Made by a program: the position numbers and the translations under genes. From NCBI GenBank assembly GCA_038030265.1, contig CM075943.1, positions 30,132,001 to 30,196,000 on the forward strand: a stretch of 64,000 nt of DNA, read 5' to 3'. This document shows positions 1 to 13,130 of the stretch, piece after piece. This DNA comes from Corythucha ciliata. Taxonomy: Eukaryota; Arthropoda; Insecta; Hemiptera; Tingidae. The first letter of the stretch is position 1. Each line of letters starts with the position of its first letter. The notes under the pieces are model-generated. The model did not search any database. It saw nothing but the letters and a program-made list of their open reading frames with translations, and was not told where the DNA came from.

Positions 1-1049
1 TGCGATCATCATCATTGAGTCTGTGTTTGTCAGTGGTTTTAATTTGATCAATGTTACTTCATTCAACAAAATTACGCGCCGAAACTCATGTTTGGGGAAT
101 ATTTATTATGTATTAAGAGCCACACTCACTGTTTTGAGGTTAATTTCAGTCCCTTGATTGACCACCGAACCACACTTGCCATATTTTTTCAACCGTCCCG
201 TCACCAATTTCAGCACATGTAATGTTCTGTGCCACGAAATCGTTATCAAGTTAAAAGTTTTATCAAGCCGGTCGGCCGGCAATAAATAAAACAGTGTCGT
301 GCTCTGGTCAATTGTCCGCAGTAAAAAATGGCAATCATAACCGGAAATATTTTGACCGGATTTGACGGTCGAATGTACATTTTCTGTGTCGCTCAAAAAA
401 GGGCTCTGTAACCTTCTGCAACGAGCTTTGTTTCATTGAGGTAGGGCAAGAACGTTTAATTCTTAAAAAATTATTTCATTTCTTAAAAAATTAGTTATTT
501 CTTAGTTCTCGCTCATTCGAAAACTGTGATAGGTCTCAGGAAATAAGTAAAAGAGCGTTTAACTTTCTTTGAAATGAGCTCTGTTAAACTCAAATGGTTT
601 GACTACAGAATACAGCACAGTACACGATCGGTCAAATTTCACTTTAAAAAATGAAACTACGGGTTAGAAATTCCTGATTTCATTAACACTGTGCTTCATT
701 AAAGGGCAACTTATACGTGAGACTATACTGTCCATGTAAATATAGCAAATTTTCGGCCTACTTCATAGAAGTCAGTTAACATGATAAATGTTCTGCTTGC
801 TAAAACAATTTTTTCCACCCAGTTTATTTTGATTTTGCCAATATGCAGTCTATTTTCAACACATTCGAGTATGTTTACTCCATAGATGAATTGAGAATGG
901 TTTGAAATGTGCCTTGCTAAGCCCAAAATTTCTCTTGATTTGACCGGGAAAGAATTTGACCGGTCAAATGCGGTAGGTATGCGGTGCAATAAAATGCTTC
1001 ATAAGTGTATAGATTGAGGGTGTCAAAAACAACCCTTCTTACTGACTAC
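1..1049. other. No recognisable feature
   Basis: No coding similarity, repeat or RNA gene was recognised here. Short open frames exist but show no family motif and look like chance frames in AT-rich DNA. Confidence 0.5.
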
Positions 1050-1190
1050 TGTTTTCCATTTTCATAGAATTCCGCTTTGAAGCCGAGCATTTCCACCCAT
1101 CTTCTCTGAATTGTATCATAATATGGTAACGGAGAAGACGGGTGGAAATGCTCGGCTCCAGAATGGAATTTTATGCAAATGGAAAATGCC
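1050..1190. repeat. Short inverted-repeat element (hairpin)
   Basis: About 50 nt on the left, containing the word gagcatttccaccc, is repeated in reverse complement on the right (gggtggaaatgctc), and the outer ends ttttccattttcat / atgcaaatggaaaa also pair. The loop is about 30-40 nt. The arrangement fits a small MITE, but the fold is also long enough to resemble a small-RNA precursor. No clear target-site duplication was found. Confidence 0.6.
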
Positions 1191-1940
1191 ATTATCGTCC
1201 TTAAGAAAAGTCGCTGAGACGTAATTTGAGTGAAAATCCAACAGTGAATTATCAAAATGGTTCATCTATTTTTTCTTTTTCTCGGAATAGGCAACAATTT
1301 TATTGTCACGTCGTCCATATTTCTTTAAAGCTCATTCTTTTTCCTCCCCGTATGAACTCGTGGACCTGTCGCGGACTGTAAAGAAAGAGACTTTGTTCAT
1401 GATCATCTCCTGATTTTAATAATCTTAAGGGTAGCTGGAACTGTAGAAAAATGTCCCCTATAGCCCTTCAAGAAGAACACGAACCCGCGGCCAGCGCTCT
1501 CTCATTCGATTAGTTGCAACTTCTCTTCCCACTACTTTCGTCACCGAATTGGTTGTTCCACTGTTTACCAAAGATAAGAGTTATTATCAAATCGAAGTTC
1601 CATGGAAGAGGAAAGGAAAAATAGCTAGAGGGGCTGATCACAGGAGGGTGAGGTCCACGTTTAACTTGACGGGCTATAGGTTGGTTTACTCAATTTATAG
1701 AAAATCGAAGAAGTTGGGTGAAAACTAATATACGCAATGGACCACGAAAAAACACTTCAAAACATTTTTTTGCTCCACTCCCATGCAGAAAGATGAAAAC
1801 ATGAAAAATAGGGATGTGACGTCACAACATGGTAAAAAGACTCAAGTCTTGAACTAGCCACAAAATAACGTTCAATATTTTTGAAATATGCTTCATAACA
1901 ACGGAGAAAACGTTTACCACTTGTTCCACTAGGCCCCCAT
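1191..1940. other. No recognisable feature
   Basis: Nothing was recognised in this stretch; the frames present have no family motif. Confidence 0.45.
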
Positions 1941-2905
1941 GTGAGTATGGCGCTTTTCGCAGACGACACGGCATTGTATTCCTCATCACGGAGAGTAGAC
2001 ACTGTGGTGCGTAGAATGTATTCTGCACTTGAAAAAATAGCGAAGTTTTTCAAGCGCTGGAAAATTTCTCTCAACAACGAGAAAACTGAAGGTATTATTT
2101 TCACTAGATGTAGACCTTTTCTAACCTATAATCTAGTGATCAACAACCACTGCGTAGGCCCCTTTCTTTCCCAGTCAAATACGTAGACTTAAAGCTCGAT
2201 TCAAAACTAACCTTCACGGGTCACATTAATGACTTAATAAATAAAAGCAAATGCTCAATTCGATTTCTTTTCCCACTACTCCGCCGTGAATCAGGAATAT
2301 CCCAACAAAACAACCTGTTAATTTATAAAACGTGTGTCCGACCCATCGTGTCTTACGCGTGCTCAGCCTGAAGCTACACGTGTGAGTCTAACTACAAAAA
2401 ACTACAGATTATGCAGAATAAATTTTTAGGGCTATCTACAGTCTGCGCGCCGAAAGAATGCCCCTGAGAAAAAAATTGTGACACTTGTATTACCGTCTCA
2501 AAAACATACGACTCTTCGATGATAATTTATGTTTTTAGCGATGTTATGATGTTATGTTTCGATGATGGACTGGGTTCCTCTTACCCCTCTGCAAGTTGGT
2601 AGTCAGCCTCCTAGATCAGTGGGCGCTGATCATTTTAGAAAAGACCGTATATCAGACGAGGGGTTGGGAGGAGGGAATTTTTTGTCGGGAGCATTCTTTC
2701 GGCGCGCGGATAATAGTAATAGCAGTAGAGCTACAAAAATAAATACCCTTCCCGAGAAATGTGGCATCTCCCTCATCAAAGCATTTATTCTTAAACCCTT
2801 CAAACGCATTAACTAAATTTACTCATTCCAAAAACCAGTTGATTAAAAAAATAGCTTGCTGTGATGTCTCCCATGTCAAGCACAATAGATTGAAACATGT
2901 TTCTT
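1941..2905 (+). pseudogene. Jockey-like non-LTR reverse transcriptase fragment, broken
   Basis: The translation opens with the reverse-transcriptase active-site box FADDTALY, then the thumb-type string KRWKISLNNEKTEG. After a frame change near 2180 come KYVDLKLDSKLTF (the usual K-YLG-hLD position) and RPIVSYACSA. The fragment lacks the fingers and endonuclease and has at least one frameshift and a stop. A foreign inverted-repeat block (2445-2707) interrupts it. The tail resumes after that block with LIKKIACCDVSHVKHN, which resembles the C-terminal end of jockey-clade pol. This is a dead retrotransposon fragment; clade assignment is by motif memory only. It is distinct from the better preserved jockey-like copy at 17.8-20.3 kb, although the FADD box and domain order are shared. 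Confidence 0.75.
2445..2707. repeat. Inverted-repeat insertion inside the RT fragment
   Basis: A perfect 17-bp inverted repeat (left 2445-2461 gcgcgccgaaagaatgc, right 2691-2707) bounds about 260 bp that does not continue the retrotransposon coding sequence. The coding sequence appears to pick up again beyond it, so the block is best read as a small DNA element inserted in the older fragment. No target duplication was identified. Confidence 0.5.
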
Positions 2906-3117
2906 AATTAATACTCAACAATCACGTGAAATTTTATAGCAGCCACAAAGGCTTGAACTCTCATAAACGCTCTGTACCACGCAACACATTCTAGTTTTCA
3001 GTCAAAGTTTTTTTGTTTTTTTGTTTGTTTGTTTTTTCTTCTTGGTCATTTTTCCCTTCTCATCCCATAAATTGTCTTTTCAGCCGGTACTTAATGATTT
3101 TATTTTATAAATTTGTA

Positions 3118-3563
3118 TATGTCGCATCCACTTAGCGAAATTGTCCACTTCATGAAATGAATGTCCATTTCACGAAGCGGCTCCATTTGCCGTAAAAAAT
3201 TACCACATCTGGACAAAAGAAATGTCCATTTCTTGAAAAGGAAATCGTGCTTGTCCAGTTGCTGAAATTAAGCTTCCTTACTGAAAGTGGATGCACAACG
3301 TCATTTTTTAGCGGGTTTTTGAGTGCTCCGTAAAATAGCCTTTTTAAATAAAAAAAACAAACTTGTTTCGGCATCTGAGGTTCCTCACTCATCCATTTCA
3401 CGAAGAGGATAATGTTGTGCATCCACTTGCATTAAGGAAGCTTGATTTCAGCAACTGGACAAGCACGATTTCCTTTTCAAGAAATGGACAATTTTTTGTC
3501 CAGATGTCGTAATATTTTGGATGTTACGGCAAGTGGACAATTACTCGACATGGATGCGACATA
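3118..3563. repeat. Foldback element with long inverted arms
   Basis: The ends are tatgtcgcatcca and tggatgcgacata (13 bp perfect). The inverted similarity runs far inward: the left arm words gaaatggac.., aaatcgtgcttgtccag and aagcttcctta recur in reverse complement around 3425-3500. Arms are roughly 150 bp around a central 100 bp. No protein is encoded. This fits a foldback or MITE-type DNA element; the superfamily is unknown. Confidence 0.7.
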
Positions 3564-3734
3564 ATACAATTCAACATTATAATAAACATCTTATACTCAA
3601 CCCTTAAGGCGATTTCACAATGGAGATTCCGGTATCGGATATAATTATGAAGAGTATCGATACCGTGCATCAGGAGCTTGTTGGCCATGGCGAATTTTTA
3701 GTATTCGCACTTCGGATTGAAGTGAGAAAACGCC

Positions 3735-4175
3735 CTAGAGCGAGTTTATCAATCACTTGGATATCTCTTGGGATAAAAATCTTTCGAATAAATTTACATT
3801 ACTGTTTGCATAAATGGAGACTTATTTTTTTTATTTTTTTATTTTTTTATTATTAAACGGGGAGGAAAGCCCAGAAGAAACTATCTCCTACCAAAGTCGA
3901 CCTATAAGATCTATTGTGGTGTCCCCTCAGGTTGCCCTGCCAAGAAAGACGCTAGTTTTCAAGCGTCCTCCACCACCACTCCTTAACGAAGTTGAGGATA
4001 TTTCCCGTAGCCATCCTGGAGATGTCCTCCAGTTGAAGCACATCATTTCCAAGATGTAGAAAGCGTAACCGCCCCAGAGCCTGGCACTCACACAGTACGT
4101 GCTCTGCTGTTTCCACGGCCAGGAATGGAGACTTATACTAGCTTTATGTGAAGAATAATTGAGCTGACAAACCCA
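3735..4175 (+). pseudogene. Decayed jockey-like fragment split by a retroelement insertion
   Basis: The stretch 3742-3812 (for example ggatatctcttggg, ttacattactgtttgc) resembles 15438-15500, which lies directly behind a recognisable retrotransposon endonuclease fragment. The similarity resumes after the 3826-4123 insertion (gctttatgtgaagaataa against gctttatccgaagaataa). It is therefore a remnant of the same jockey-like family cut in two. No intact frame remains. The assignment rests on nucleotide similarity between the two loci in this window, not on a recognised protein motif at this site. Confidence 0.5.
3826..4123 (-). mobile_element. 5'-truncated 3' end of an RNase H-type non-LTR retrotransposon
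   Basis: This is a near copy of 12890-13158, the 3' end of the minus-strand element at 12.9-14.4 kb. It is inserted in the same orientation, with its A-tail visible as a T-rich run on the left. It is bounded by a perfect 13-bp direct repeat, aatggagacttat, at 3813-3825 and 4124-4136. That size is typical of target-primed reverse transcription. Only about 300 bp of the parent was copied. The host sequence is an older jockey-like fragment, giving a relative order of the two insertions. Confidence 0.8.
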
Positions 4176-4433
4176 CCCTAAAGCGTTTTTTTAAGTGAAC
4201 TTTTCATAACCACTACCTATGTTAAACTTGTCTCTTCCTTCGTTCCCTCTGTTGGTGCCCATAAGTAAATACTTTTTGGACAAGTTGGGCAAATTTCTGC
4301 ATTTCTGCCTTATTTTCCACCCCAATTCCTGTAAATTTCCCGGTGATTTTTTTTTTTAAGCTAAATGAACAACAGAAACAAAATCATCCGTTTGCCTTCT
4401 TTGAATCACTGCAAAAGAAAATTCATGTTTATA

Positions 4434-4872
4434 GTCCAGGAAGCAGGTAGTTCTGGGAGGAAAAAACTCCGGCACTAAAAAGCGGGTTGCCTCATTTCGA
4501 TAGTTCGATTTGTTCACTCCCACAAAAAAAAATATTCAAAGAACTCAACAAAAAACTTTTAAGGGGGAGTTGCACGGGTGATTCCTCGACCTCCCTCCAA
4601 TAATCCCTCGTCTACTACTCGGCATACATTTTCTGGCCTTAGTTCTGCACCAATCCTGGTTTTTAAGGACTCGTTTTAACCTTCAGGAAATTCCGCATAT
4701 GCAATAGTTTTCCTTTTTTCAAATTTCATCTCAGAAGTTATTTTAAATTTGCCTTGAACTTTCACCTTGTTATTTCATGTTTTTTTTTTTTTTTTTCGAC
4801 TTATCGGATGATTGGAGAGGGGTCGACGAATCATCACTGCAGTTCCCCCTTAATGAAACCTGCTTCCTGGAC
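4434..4872. repeat. 15-bp inverted repeat enclosing a MITE
   Basis: gtccaggaagcaggt (4434-4448) is perfectly inverted at 4858-4872, enclosing the TTAA-flanked element at 4563-4849. A sequence shared with 43915-43955 (cgatagttcgatttg and following) lies between the left arm and the inner element. The enclosing arms may be the ends of an older element into which the inner one jumped. Confidence 0.45.
4563..4849. mobile_element. piggyBac-like MITE, copy A (TTAA target site)
   Basis: The ends gggggagttgcac and gcagttccccc are inverted, and TTAA flanks both sides (4559-4562 and 4850-4853). Internal words such as gcaccaatcctgg and aggaaattccgca recur at 26143-26536, so this is a family with at least two copies here. 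A TTAA duplication is characteristic of piggyBac-type transposition. No transposase is encoded, so the assignment rests on the target site alone. Confidence 0.6.
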
Positions 4873-5703
4873 TATTATGGCCCCAAAATATCCATTTTTA
4901 GACACATCTTATATACTTATTAATCTGAATATTTCATTCTCATCTTTATTACCCTCCCATTACCCGCTCCAACCTCCTGCGATACGGACAATTCTTCAAT
5001 GTTTTACTTGGAACATTGACCGTAGAACCTGTACAGCTTTCGAGTTGTAGGCAAAAAAAATCATCGGTCGAAATTTAGTTTGGAAAACTCTTCTACTACA
5101 ATACTCTATATCTTACGCCAATGAAAGTCAATGGAAACTATTTTTCAAAATCATTCCCGTCGTAATAACTCCAGTGTCTGTCCGCGTCCTCAAGATTAGC
5201 AACGTGACTGACCAAAGATTTAATTTTGACAAGTTTGACAACCTTCGGAGCCAATTCTCCAGTTCATTATGAGCTTCGCGCCTCTAGAATGGCTCAATTG
5301 AGCGTGAAAGGTTGAGGAAAAAATTATTTTCGCTCACCATCTCATTTTGGCTTGATGATGGTTTGGTGTCTCATTAACATCTCATTTAGCTCGATTATGT
5401 ATGCGAGCTATAGAGCGTTCAAATTTACCACTTCACTTTTGAAACCCACCTCACTACTGTGGTCACCGTCACCTCTTTCACTCACTGAAAAATAGTTTTC
5501 TTCCTTGTCTGGAATCTTCGAAAGTTCAACAAAATTCATCCCACTTCTGATAATAATTGACCTCAATCAACCTCGAACTCAAAAGTCTCGAAAGAAAAAT
5601 GTAATTTCATAACTCTTCAATATGTTCTGATCAAACTCAGAACTCTGACAAAAAATAAAACAGTAATAATTCGACAAGTTCAAAACTGCGATGGCTTGTT
5701 CTT

Positions 5704-5742
<39 letters not shown>

Positions 5743-7290
5743 TTTAAACACTCCTCAACTACATTAACCTGTCCAATTTACTATAAATGGTAGCCGTTTA
5801 TAATTGTGGCATTAATTCGTCATGACGGTCTGTGCGGGCTGTTTTCAATATTTCTGGATTTTCAGACACTCGTAAGACTACAATAAATATTTCGTACTTG
5901 CTAAAATGGAGGGGAGGTCATTGAATTTAAATTTGATTTATCAAACTGTAACATTTTGTTTTCCTCTCCCATCATATCCCTCTATAATTCAACGTTGAAC
6001 GAAACGAAGGCCCCTGCCTAAAACGAGACACCCATGCATCAACCCCCTTCTCTTTTCCACAGCCTCAGTAATGCTTTGTCCAGCTTTTTATTGGTTTTTA
6101 GCTTTATTTCTACCTACTTCTCTCTTTTCTATCCATCACTTCAACATCACATCAAGCGCGTACCCCTTCGTCTCCATTCCAATCACACGCTCTCTTTTAT
6201 TGCCGCGCTGCATTACACAAGAATGCACACGTAAAATGCAATTTCCTTTTTTTGAGGGTTCCAACTCGTCCATTTTTGTGCCACCTTCTATTTTTATTTT
6301 TGTTATTCGCATATTCAAACTGATCACAGTGTTGTCATTCTCTCGGGATATTTGATATATGTATAATTTAACTTTGTTTGATAGAGGCGTTTTATTATTT
6401 GAAAGAAAATATCGATGGCGCTATATTGAATTCTTTGGTTTTAATAATGTTGTTTTCCCATTCAGTTCAACAATTATTTTAACTGCTACTCTTGCTTTTA
6501 TCTATTGCATTCATTTGTTTTCGAGGATCAAGTTAAGTGCTTCTAAGAAGTCATAGTTCGAAAATAACGAGAATGAAAATGCCCGGGGAAAACTGAAACC
6601 CACCTCCTCTTTCTCTTCCGAACTGGTTTATCGATCATCAGTCCCTCGACATCGATACCCACTATCGTTGAAATTTATAGGACCTCACTTCGAAGTTCTG
6701 CCCTTCAATCTGCCATTTCCCACAAAAAGGAGTGTTTAGCAGAATTAGGGCAGAGCAACGTTGGAGAAGAGTGAAATTTCGAATCGAACCAAACGACGAT
6801 CCCTTACTAAAAAAGAGGCATCAGGCATCACACGTGCATTTAGCTCCCTACCCCTTCCATTTCATAGCCGCACAGTTTTGTCACGCTTCCAGCCTACTTC
6901 TGCCAGTGGCATAAACAGAAATCGTTCAGGGATGGGTGAAACAGGGGTGCCTAATAGAGGAAAATATGGGATAAGAGGGCAGGGGGTCAGAATGAATGTT
7001 TATAGGTTTTTTTCTTGGAACAATAAGATGCGATCAGATAAAACAATCAGTGAGGAAGGGGAGATTTTAAAAATCAATAATCAAGAACAATTTAGCTTCA
7101 AGGCCGAATGGTCAATATCCACATTAGGCAAATACACTCATGTGGCTTATACCCAGTTTTTTTTGGTCGTAACCGGGTTTTTAGGGCTAGAGGAAAACTT
7201 GGGGAAAAAGTACCTTTCCCTGTATGAATAGTCAATGTCAGTAATGCGGTAGACAGTCACTAATTTCGGCAACAAATTAGTTTTTATGGC
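4873..7290. other. No gene recognised; contains one microsatellite
   Basis: Apart from the TTG repeat at about 5705-5741, nothing was recognised. Open frames around 6034-6355 and 6761-7231 have no family motif. The 156-codon frame at 6761-7231 is the longest, but it has uneven composition and no recognisable domain. Confidence 0.4.
5705..5741. repeat. (TTG)n microsatellite
   Basis: About twelve uninterrupted TTG/GTT triplets run here and end in a short T run. Confidence 0.9.
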
Positions 7291-7295
7291 TATTA

Positions 7296-7500
7296 AGGGC
7301 CGTATTCAGAGACCTTCCTTAAACTTAAGGCCTCCTTAAGCGCTTCGAAACAGATGACACGTTTTAACTGACCGTATGATTTTAAAACAACTTAAGGCCC
7401 GTATTCAGAAACCAACCTTAACCTTTATGTCTCCTTCAAGCGCTACGAAACAGATGATACATTTTAATAAACCGTCATATTTTTCAACTCAGCTGCAAGG
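7296..7500. repeat. Two direct copies of a ggccgtattcaga MITE-like unit
   Basis: gggccgtattcagagacc at 7298 and ggcccgtattcagaaacc at 7396 each begin a similar unit of about 98 bp (both contain gcgct-cgaaacagatga). The same family occurs with inverted ends at 39378-39502. These look like two tandem, partly degenerate MITE-derived units. Confidence 0.55.
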
Positions 7501-8815
<1,315 letters not shown>

Positions 8816-10109
8816 TAAACTGTATAACTTCTTTCATTTTAAGAATGTGTGTTTGGAAAATAGAAATAAAACCACAAAATGTTTTGTATAAGGACCTGAA
8901 GTAGTAGTGTCCGTTAAAGGAAATAATAACTTAGGTTCGTTTAAATCTAAACGTAAAGTACGTACTCCCTACAACCGGAGATTTAAAGGTTTTACTCGTG
9001 AGTGAGAGGGGATGAAAATTCTTCAAATACCTCCTTAAATTGTTAGCGCGACAAGAAAGCGTGGGGCAAGAGAATTATTTTAGAGTAAAACCGGACCTAA
9101 AACATCCTCAAATTTGCTGCCGGCATAGTTCAGCCGGGCCAGTTTCTTCAGCTTAATTTGCGGTCCCTCTCTTCTCCTCATTACTTCTTCTTTATTAACG
9201 CCGAGCAGTTTTGCAACTAACTTTGTTTTCTTAACACGAGTGAGGGTTGATAAGTCGACGCTTTTGTTCCCATCACTTCCATATTAAATTATAATATCTT
9301 CGAGTTCCCATACACTCCTTGACGTGCAGAGACGTTTTAAAACAAACAACATCAGACGGATGCTTTAAAATCTTCAGGGATGAAAACAAGTTCTTTTAAA
9401 AGAGGAGATTTCATGTTAAAAGTGGATGTTTAGAAATAAAAAGGATATTAACTTTAGATCCGATTCAGATTGGGAGGAGTATAGCGCCACAATTAACGTT
9501 TATGGATTTAAAATCGGTTAAAACCATGTTGTTTTGTTATGTCGATGTAAAAGTATAGGAAACGATGAGGAGGATTTCGGTGAAACACATAGAGCACGCC
9601 GATGTTACAAAGAAGCCGCTCGCAATCAAACTTTTTGTTATAAAAGATACTAAAGGCATGTGGGGTCCATGTGTGTTTACAAAAGTTCGCTCCTCTTTCC
9701 CTCCTTATAGTTTTCTCTTCACATATAAGCATCTAATATTAGGAATAATGGTGGAAAGGAGCGCAGAAGGTGCACGTTTACTCCAAATGAAAGTCAGAGT
9801 ACAGATAAAGAGCCTTCTCATTCCAAACAAATAGTAACAAAAAAAAAAAAAAAAAAAAAAGCGGACGTTTTTTTTTTGCAATTACAAGATATCAGTCGAG
9901 GGACCCTAACACAGACCAAAGAAGAAAAAAAGAACGAGTAAATACGAAAGAGAATGAGTGAATACGGCATTAATTTCGTTGTGCATATACTATGGTGAGG
10001 TGAGTAGCAAAGCTATTAACATCGGTCATAAACGGCCGTACCAAAATTTGTCTATGAACATATGGGGTCACAAAAGCTTCCCTTCTCAGATACTGGTGGT
10101 TAAAATCGC

Positions 10110-10925
10110 GTAAAATAAAAGCCCTCATGCATTTCTAAAATTGAGTAAATAATGCTCCAATTCGCCTTTTTTCAAGACCCAAATTGAGAAAAAATTGCAT
10201 ATTCGCGGTACGACGACAACGATGTATACAAAAAACCCTAATGTGCTGCTCTTGAGGCAAGTCGTGGCTAAACATGAAAAATAGCACTAAGTCATGGCGA
10301 AAGGTGACACAAATTGCAATTCACGGCTAAAAAGGAATAAAAGAATATATGTAATTTGCAGTTGAAATTGGGAAACATTTCTATTATCGGTTTCTGAAAG
10401 CTAATTCAGCTAAATTGACAAAAAAGCGCTAATTCATGGCCCTAAGATTTGAAAAAAATGCTAAACTGACGCTGAAATAGGGGAAAACGTGTAAAATGGA
10501 GAAAAATCTTTAATAAATTAGGCCCCCTTACCGCAAAAAGGCGTTAATTTGCTGCTAAAATTGAGAAAACTCTAAATAGCGGATAAAATGTAGAAAAATA
10601 GCTAATTCGTGAATGAAATTGAGAATAAATTAACAGATTCCAGGGATTAGAGGCCCATTTTCGGCAAAATTGAGAAAGAAGCTCTACTACGTGCTGCTCT
10701 TAGAACAAGTCCCCCGTATGAAAGAGAAATGAATTAACGCGTTAATTCATGGCGTCTAAAATCGAGAATAGTCGCTAATTCACGTCAAAAATGGACAAAA
10801 ACGCCAATTCGCTGTTTCCAGAAGCAATTTTGCCTAGAATTAAGAAAAAAATATTGAATAAAAGGTAGGAAAAATCACGAATTCCCTGCTAAAATTATGA
10901 AAAACGGCAATTCGCAGCGGCTAAA
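10110..10925. repeat. Highly degenerate quasi-periodic array
   Basis: Words of the type aaattgagaaaa followed by gctaattc, ggcgttaattt or gccaattcgc recur at irregular spacings of roughly 30-60 nt over 800 bp. Examples are found near 10180, 10420, 10540, 10590, 10760 and 10800. No two units are identical, so this resembles an old decayed minisatellite or an element body built from a short repeat. It has no coding potential. Confidence 0.5.
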
Positions 10926-10942
10926 AAAATAAAAAGCTCTTA

Positions 10943-11036
10943 AGCGGCCCATGCACGTGCAATAATATTGCGCAATAATAGGGGTTGTACAATAAAATTG
11001 AACGTTTGTGGGTTGTATTGATGGGTTGCACAATAC
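10943..11036. repeat. Partial copy of a gcggccc MITE
   Basis: It starts gcggcccatgcacgtgcaat and matches the right end, in reverse complement, of the element at 24983-25214 for about 90 nt (both have ttgcgca-rich cores and gttg-acaataaaatt). It stops where a tacagggtg sequence begins at 11033. Confidence 0.5.
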
Positions 11037-11335
11037 AGGGTGTTCATGAATTACCTGGACAGAAGAAAACCAGTTATGGGGCACATCATTTGCCATCAAA
11101 ATGACTATTTGGAGTTTTTGGAAATTCCGCCTTGTTTCCGAGATATCACACATTTTATGATTTTTTCATTAATTCCCTTTTTTCCCACTTAGATGCTTGC
11201 CATACCCTCATAAAATGGTATTATCCCAAAACTAATCAGCTCATTGGAAAAAGCACAAAATTTCCTATAAAATGTGTCCACTTTCGGGTGAAAATTATTT
11301 TCGTACCATTCGAGAGAGCAGCCGATTTGCTAAAC

Positions 11336-12049
11336 AAACTGGTGACTCATATTTCAATACATTTTTCCGACGCGATTTTCACCTCTTCGTCATAGGGAAG
11401 AAAAAATTTGAAATCAGTGGAAAAACTTCCTCATTTTGTAAGCTTTCCAATGATGTGCAAAGGTTCATAGTTACACCATTTTTCCGTTGAAATATGAGCA
11501 ATAAACTTGAAAAATCCAGCCAGGAAACGTGAAATTCATGCATTTCTTCGACAACATTTTATTACACAAGGAGACATTTTTTTCTTCTTTTATTTTATTT
11601 GTGACTCAATTATTCATCTTTCATCTTCTTAGTCAATAATTTAAGTTCCTCTCCCTTCCAAAAGAGACCCCCACCCCCACTCATATGAGTGCCTAAGTAA
11701 TTATTCCAGGGGGAGGGGGGGATGAGTTTACGAATCGAGCGTAAATTATTAATTAATAAGATAAAAGATAAATAATTAAGTCAAAAAAATTAATAAAATA
11801 AGAAAACGATAGTTCCTTCGGTTATAATGGTAATGAAAAAATGCTTGAATTACTCGTTTTCTGACTGAGATTTTTCAAGTTTTTTACTTATATTTCAACG
11901 GAAAAATACTGTAAGTGTAAACTTTTACACATCGTTGGAAAGCTTACAAAATAAGGAAGTTTTTCCACTGATTTCAACTTTTTTCTTCCCTATGGCGAAG
12001 AGGTGAAAATCGAGTCGGAAAAATGTATGGAAATGTGAGTCACCAGTTT
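11336..12049. repeat. Foldback element with arms of about 350 bp
   Basis: Left words such as aaactggtgact, ttttcacctcttcg, ttgtaagctttcca and ttccgttgaaatat recur in reverse complement and in mirrored order between 11870 and 12049. Matching arms continue inward to a centre near 11690 (ctcatatgag). A transcript would form a long imperfect hairpin. No protein is encoded. The sequence just left (from 11033) begins tacagggtgtt, a start also seen at 46729 and, as tacagggtgg, at 50114. Confidence 0.7.
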
Positions 12050-13130
12050 CTTTGGTACTTTGTTGGCCGTAGTTATGGTGGGAGGTGCTCCTTGTGAACC
12101 ACAAAGTAACCTCAAGTCAAGTTGTTTTTTTACTTTACAAGTCCACTTTGAATTTTTAGTTTTCCTCTTTCTTCCTCTAAGTATGTCCAGAAATTGTCAC
12201 CAGTGAGTTCTTAGATCGTTTCACAGGACACGATAAAGTGAATAACACACAACTACTTGGGAGAATCTTTATTCTAAACGGGATGCGCGAGTTTTTAGAC
12301 TCTTTTCCCGGATATTTCAGCATGCGCAAGTACCTAGCTCCAATCCTCTTCCTGAAATCATGACAGAAGTCTCCGGGTAGTCCGTCACTCATGTTTTTTA
12401 TGGAATACGTCATGTTTCTGTGTTCAAGATCAAGATAACTTGTTTTTTACTGATGTGTTGTTTATTTCATGTGTTCGGAAATCATGAACGTTTATTTCAC
12501 ATAATAGCCGCTCGCAAGCAAGAAACAAAATAATTCAGAAACATTGTTCGTACCGGAACTACGAATGTGAAGAACCGTGGTTCGAGCACATCAAGAACTG
12601 CATGAGTGCGGCGACTTTTGTTCAAATCCTTGTTTCGCAGTCCTCAAGGTACGGAGCAGCTCTTTCTGAAGTCGTGACCGTCTCACCCATGTAATATTTT
12701 TCCTAGTACTATGTTGATGGAACGCGATCAGGGCCACTTATTTTAGAAAATAAACACCAAAATACACTGAAAACACGGCTACGTGCCACGGACGATGATA
12801 TTTACAATACGTCCACGCCTTGAGAACGAGAGTGTTGACGAGTTTAATTTAGTTTTTACCGAACAAATTCCCCGATTTTTTTTTTTTTTTTTTTGTTAAA
12901 CGGGGAGGGAAGCCCAGAAGAAACTATCTCCTACCAAACTCGACCTATGAGATCTATTGTGGTGTCCCCTCAGGTTGCCCTGCCAAGAAAGACGCTAGCT
13001 TTCAAGCGTCCTCCACCACCACTCCTTAACGAAGTTGAGGATGTTCCCCGTAGCCTTCCTGGAGATGTCTTCCGGTTGAAGCACATCATTTCCAAGATGG
13101 TGAAAGCGTAACCGCCCCAGAGCCTCGCAC

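Noticed and set aside
6761..7231. A 156-codon + strand frame
   Set aside because: No recognisable domain, overlapping frames of similar length, and no splice or repeat context to support it.
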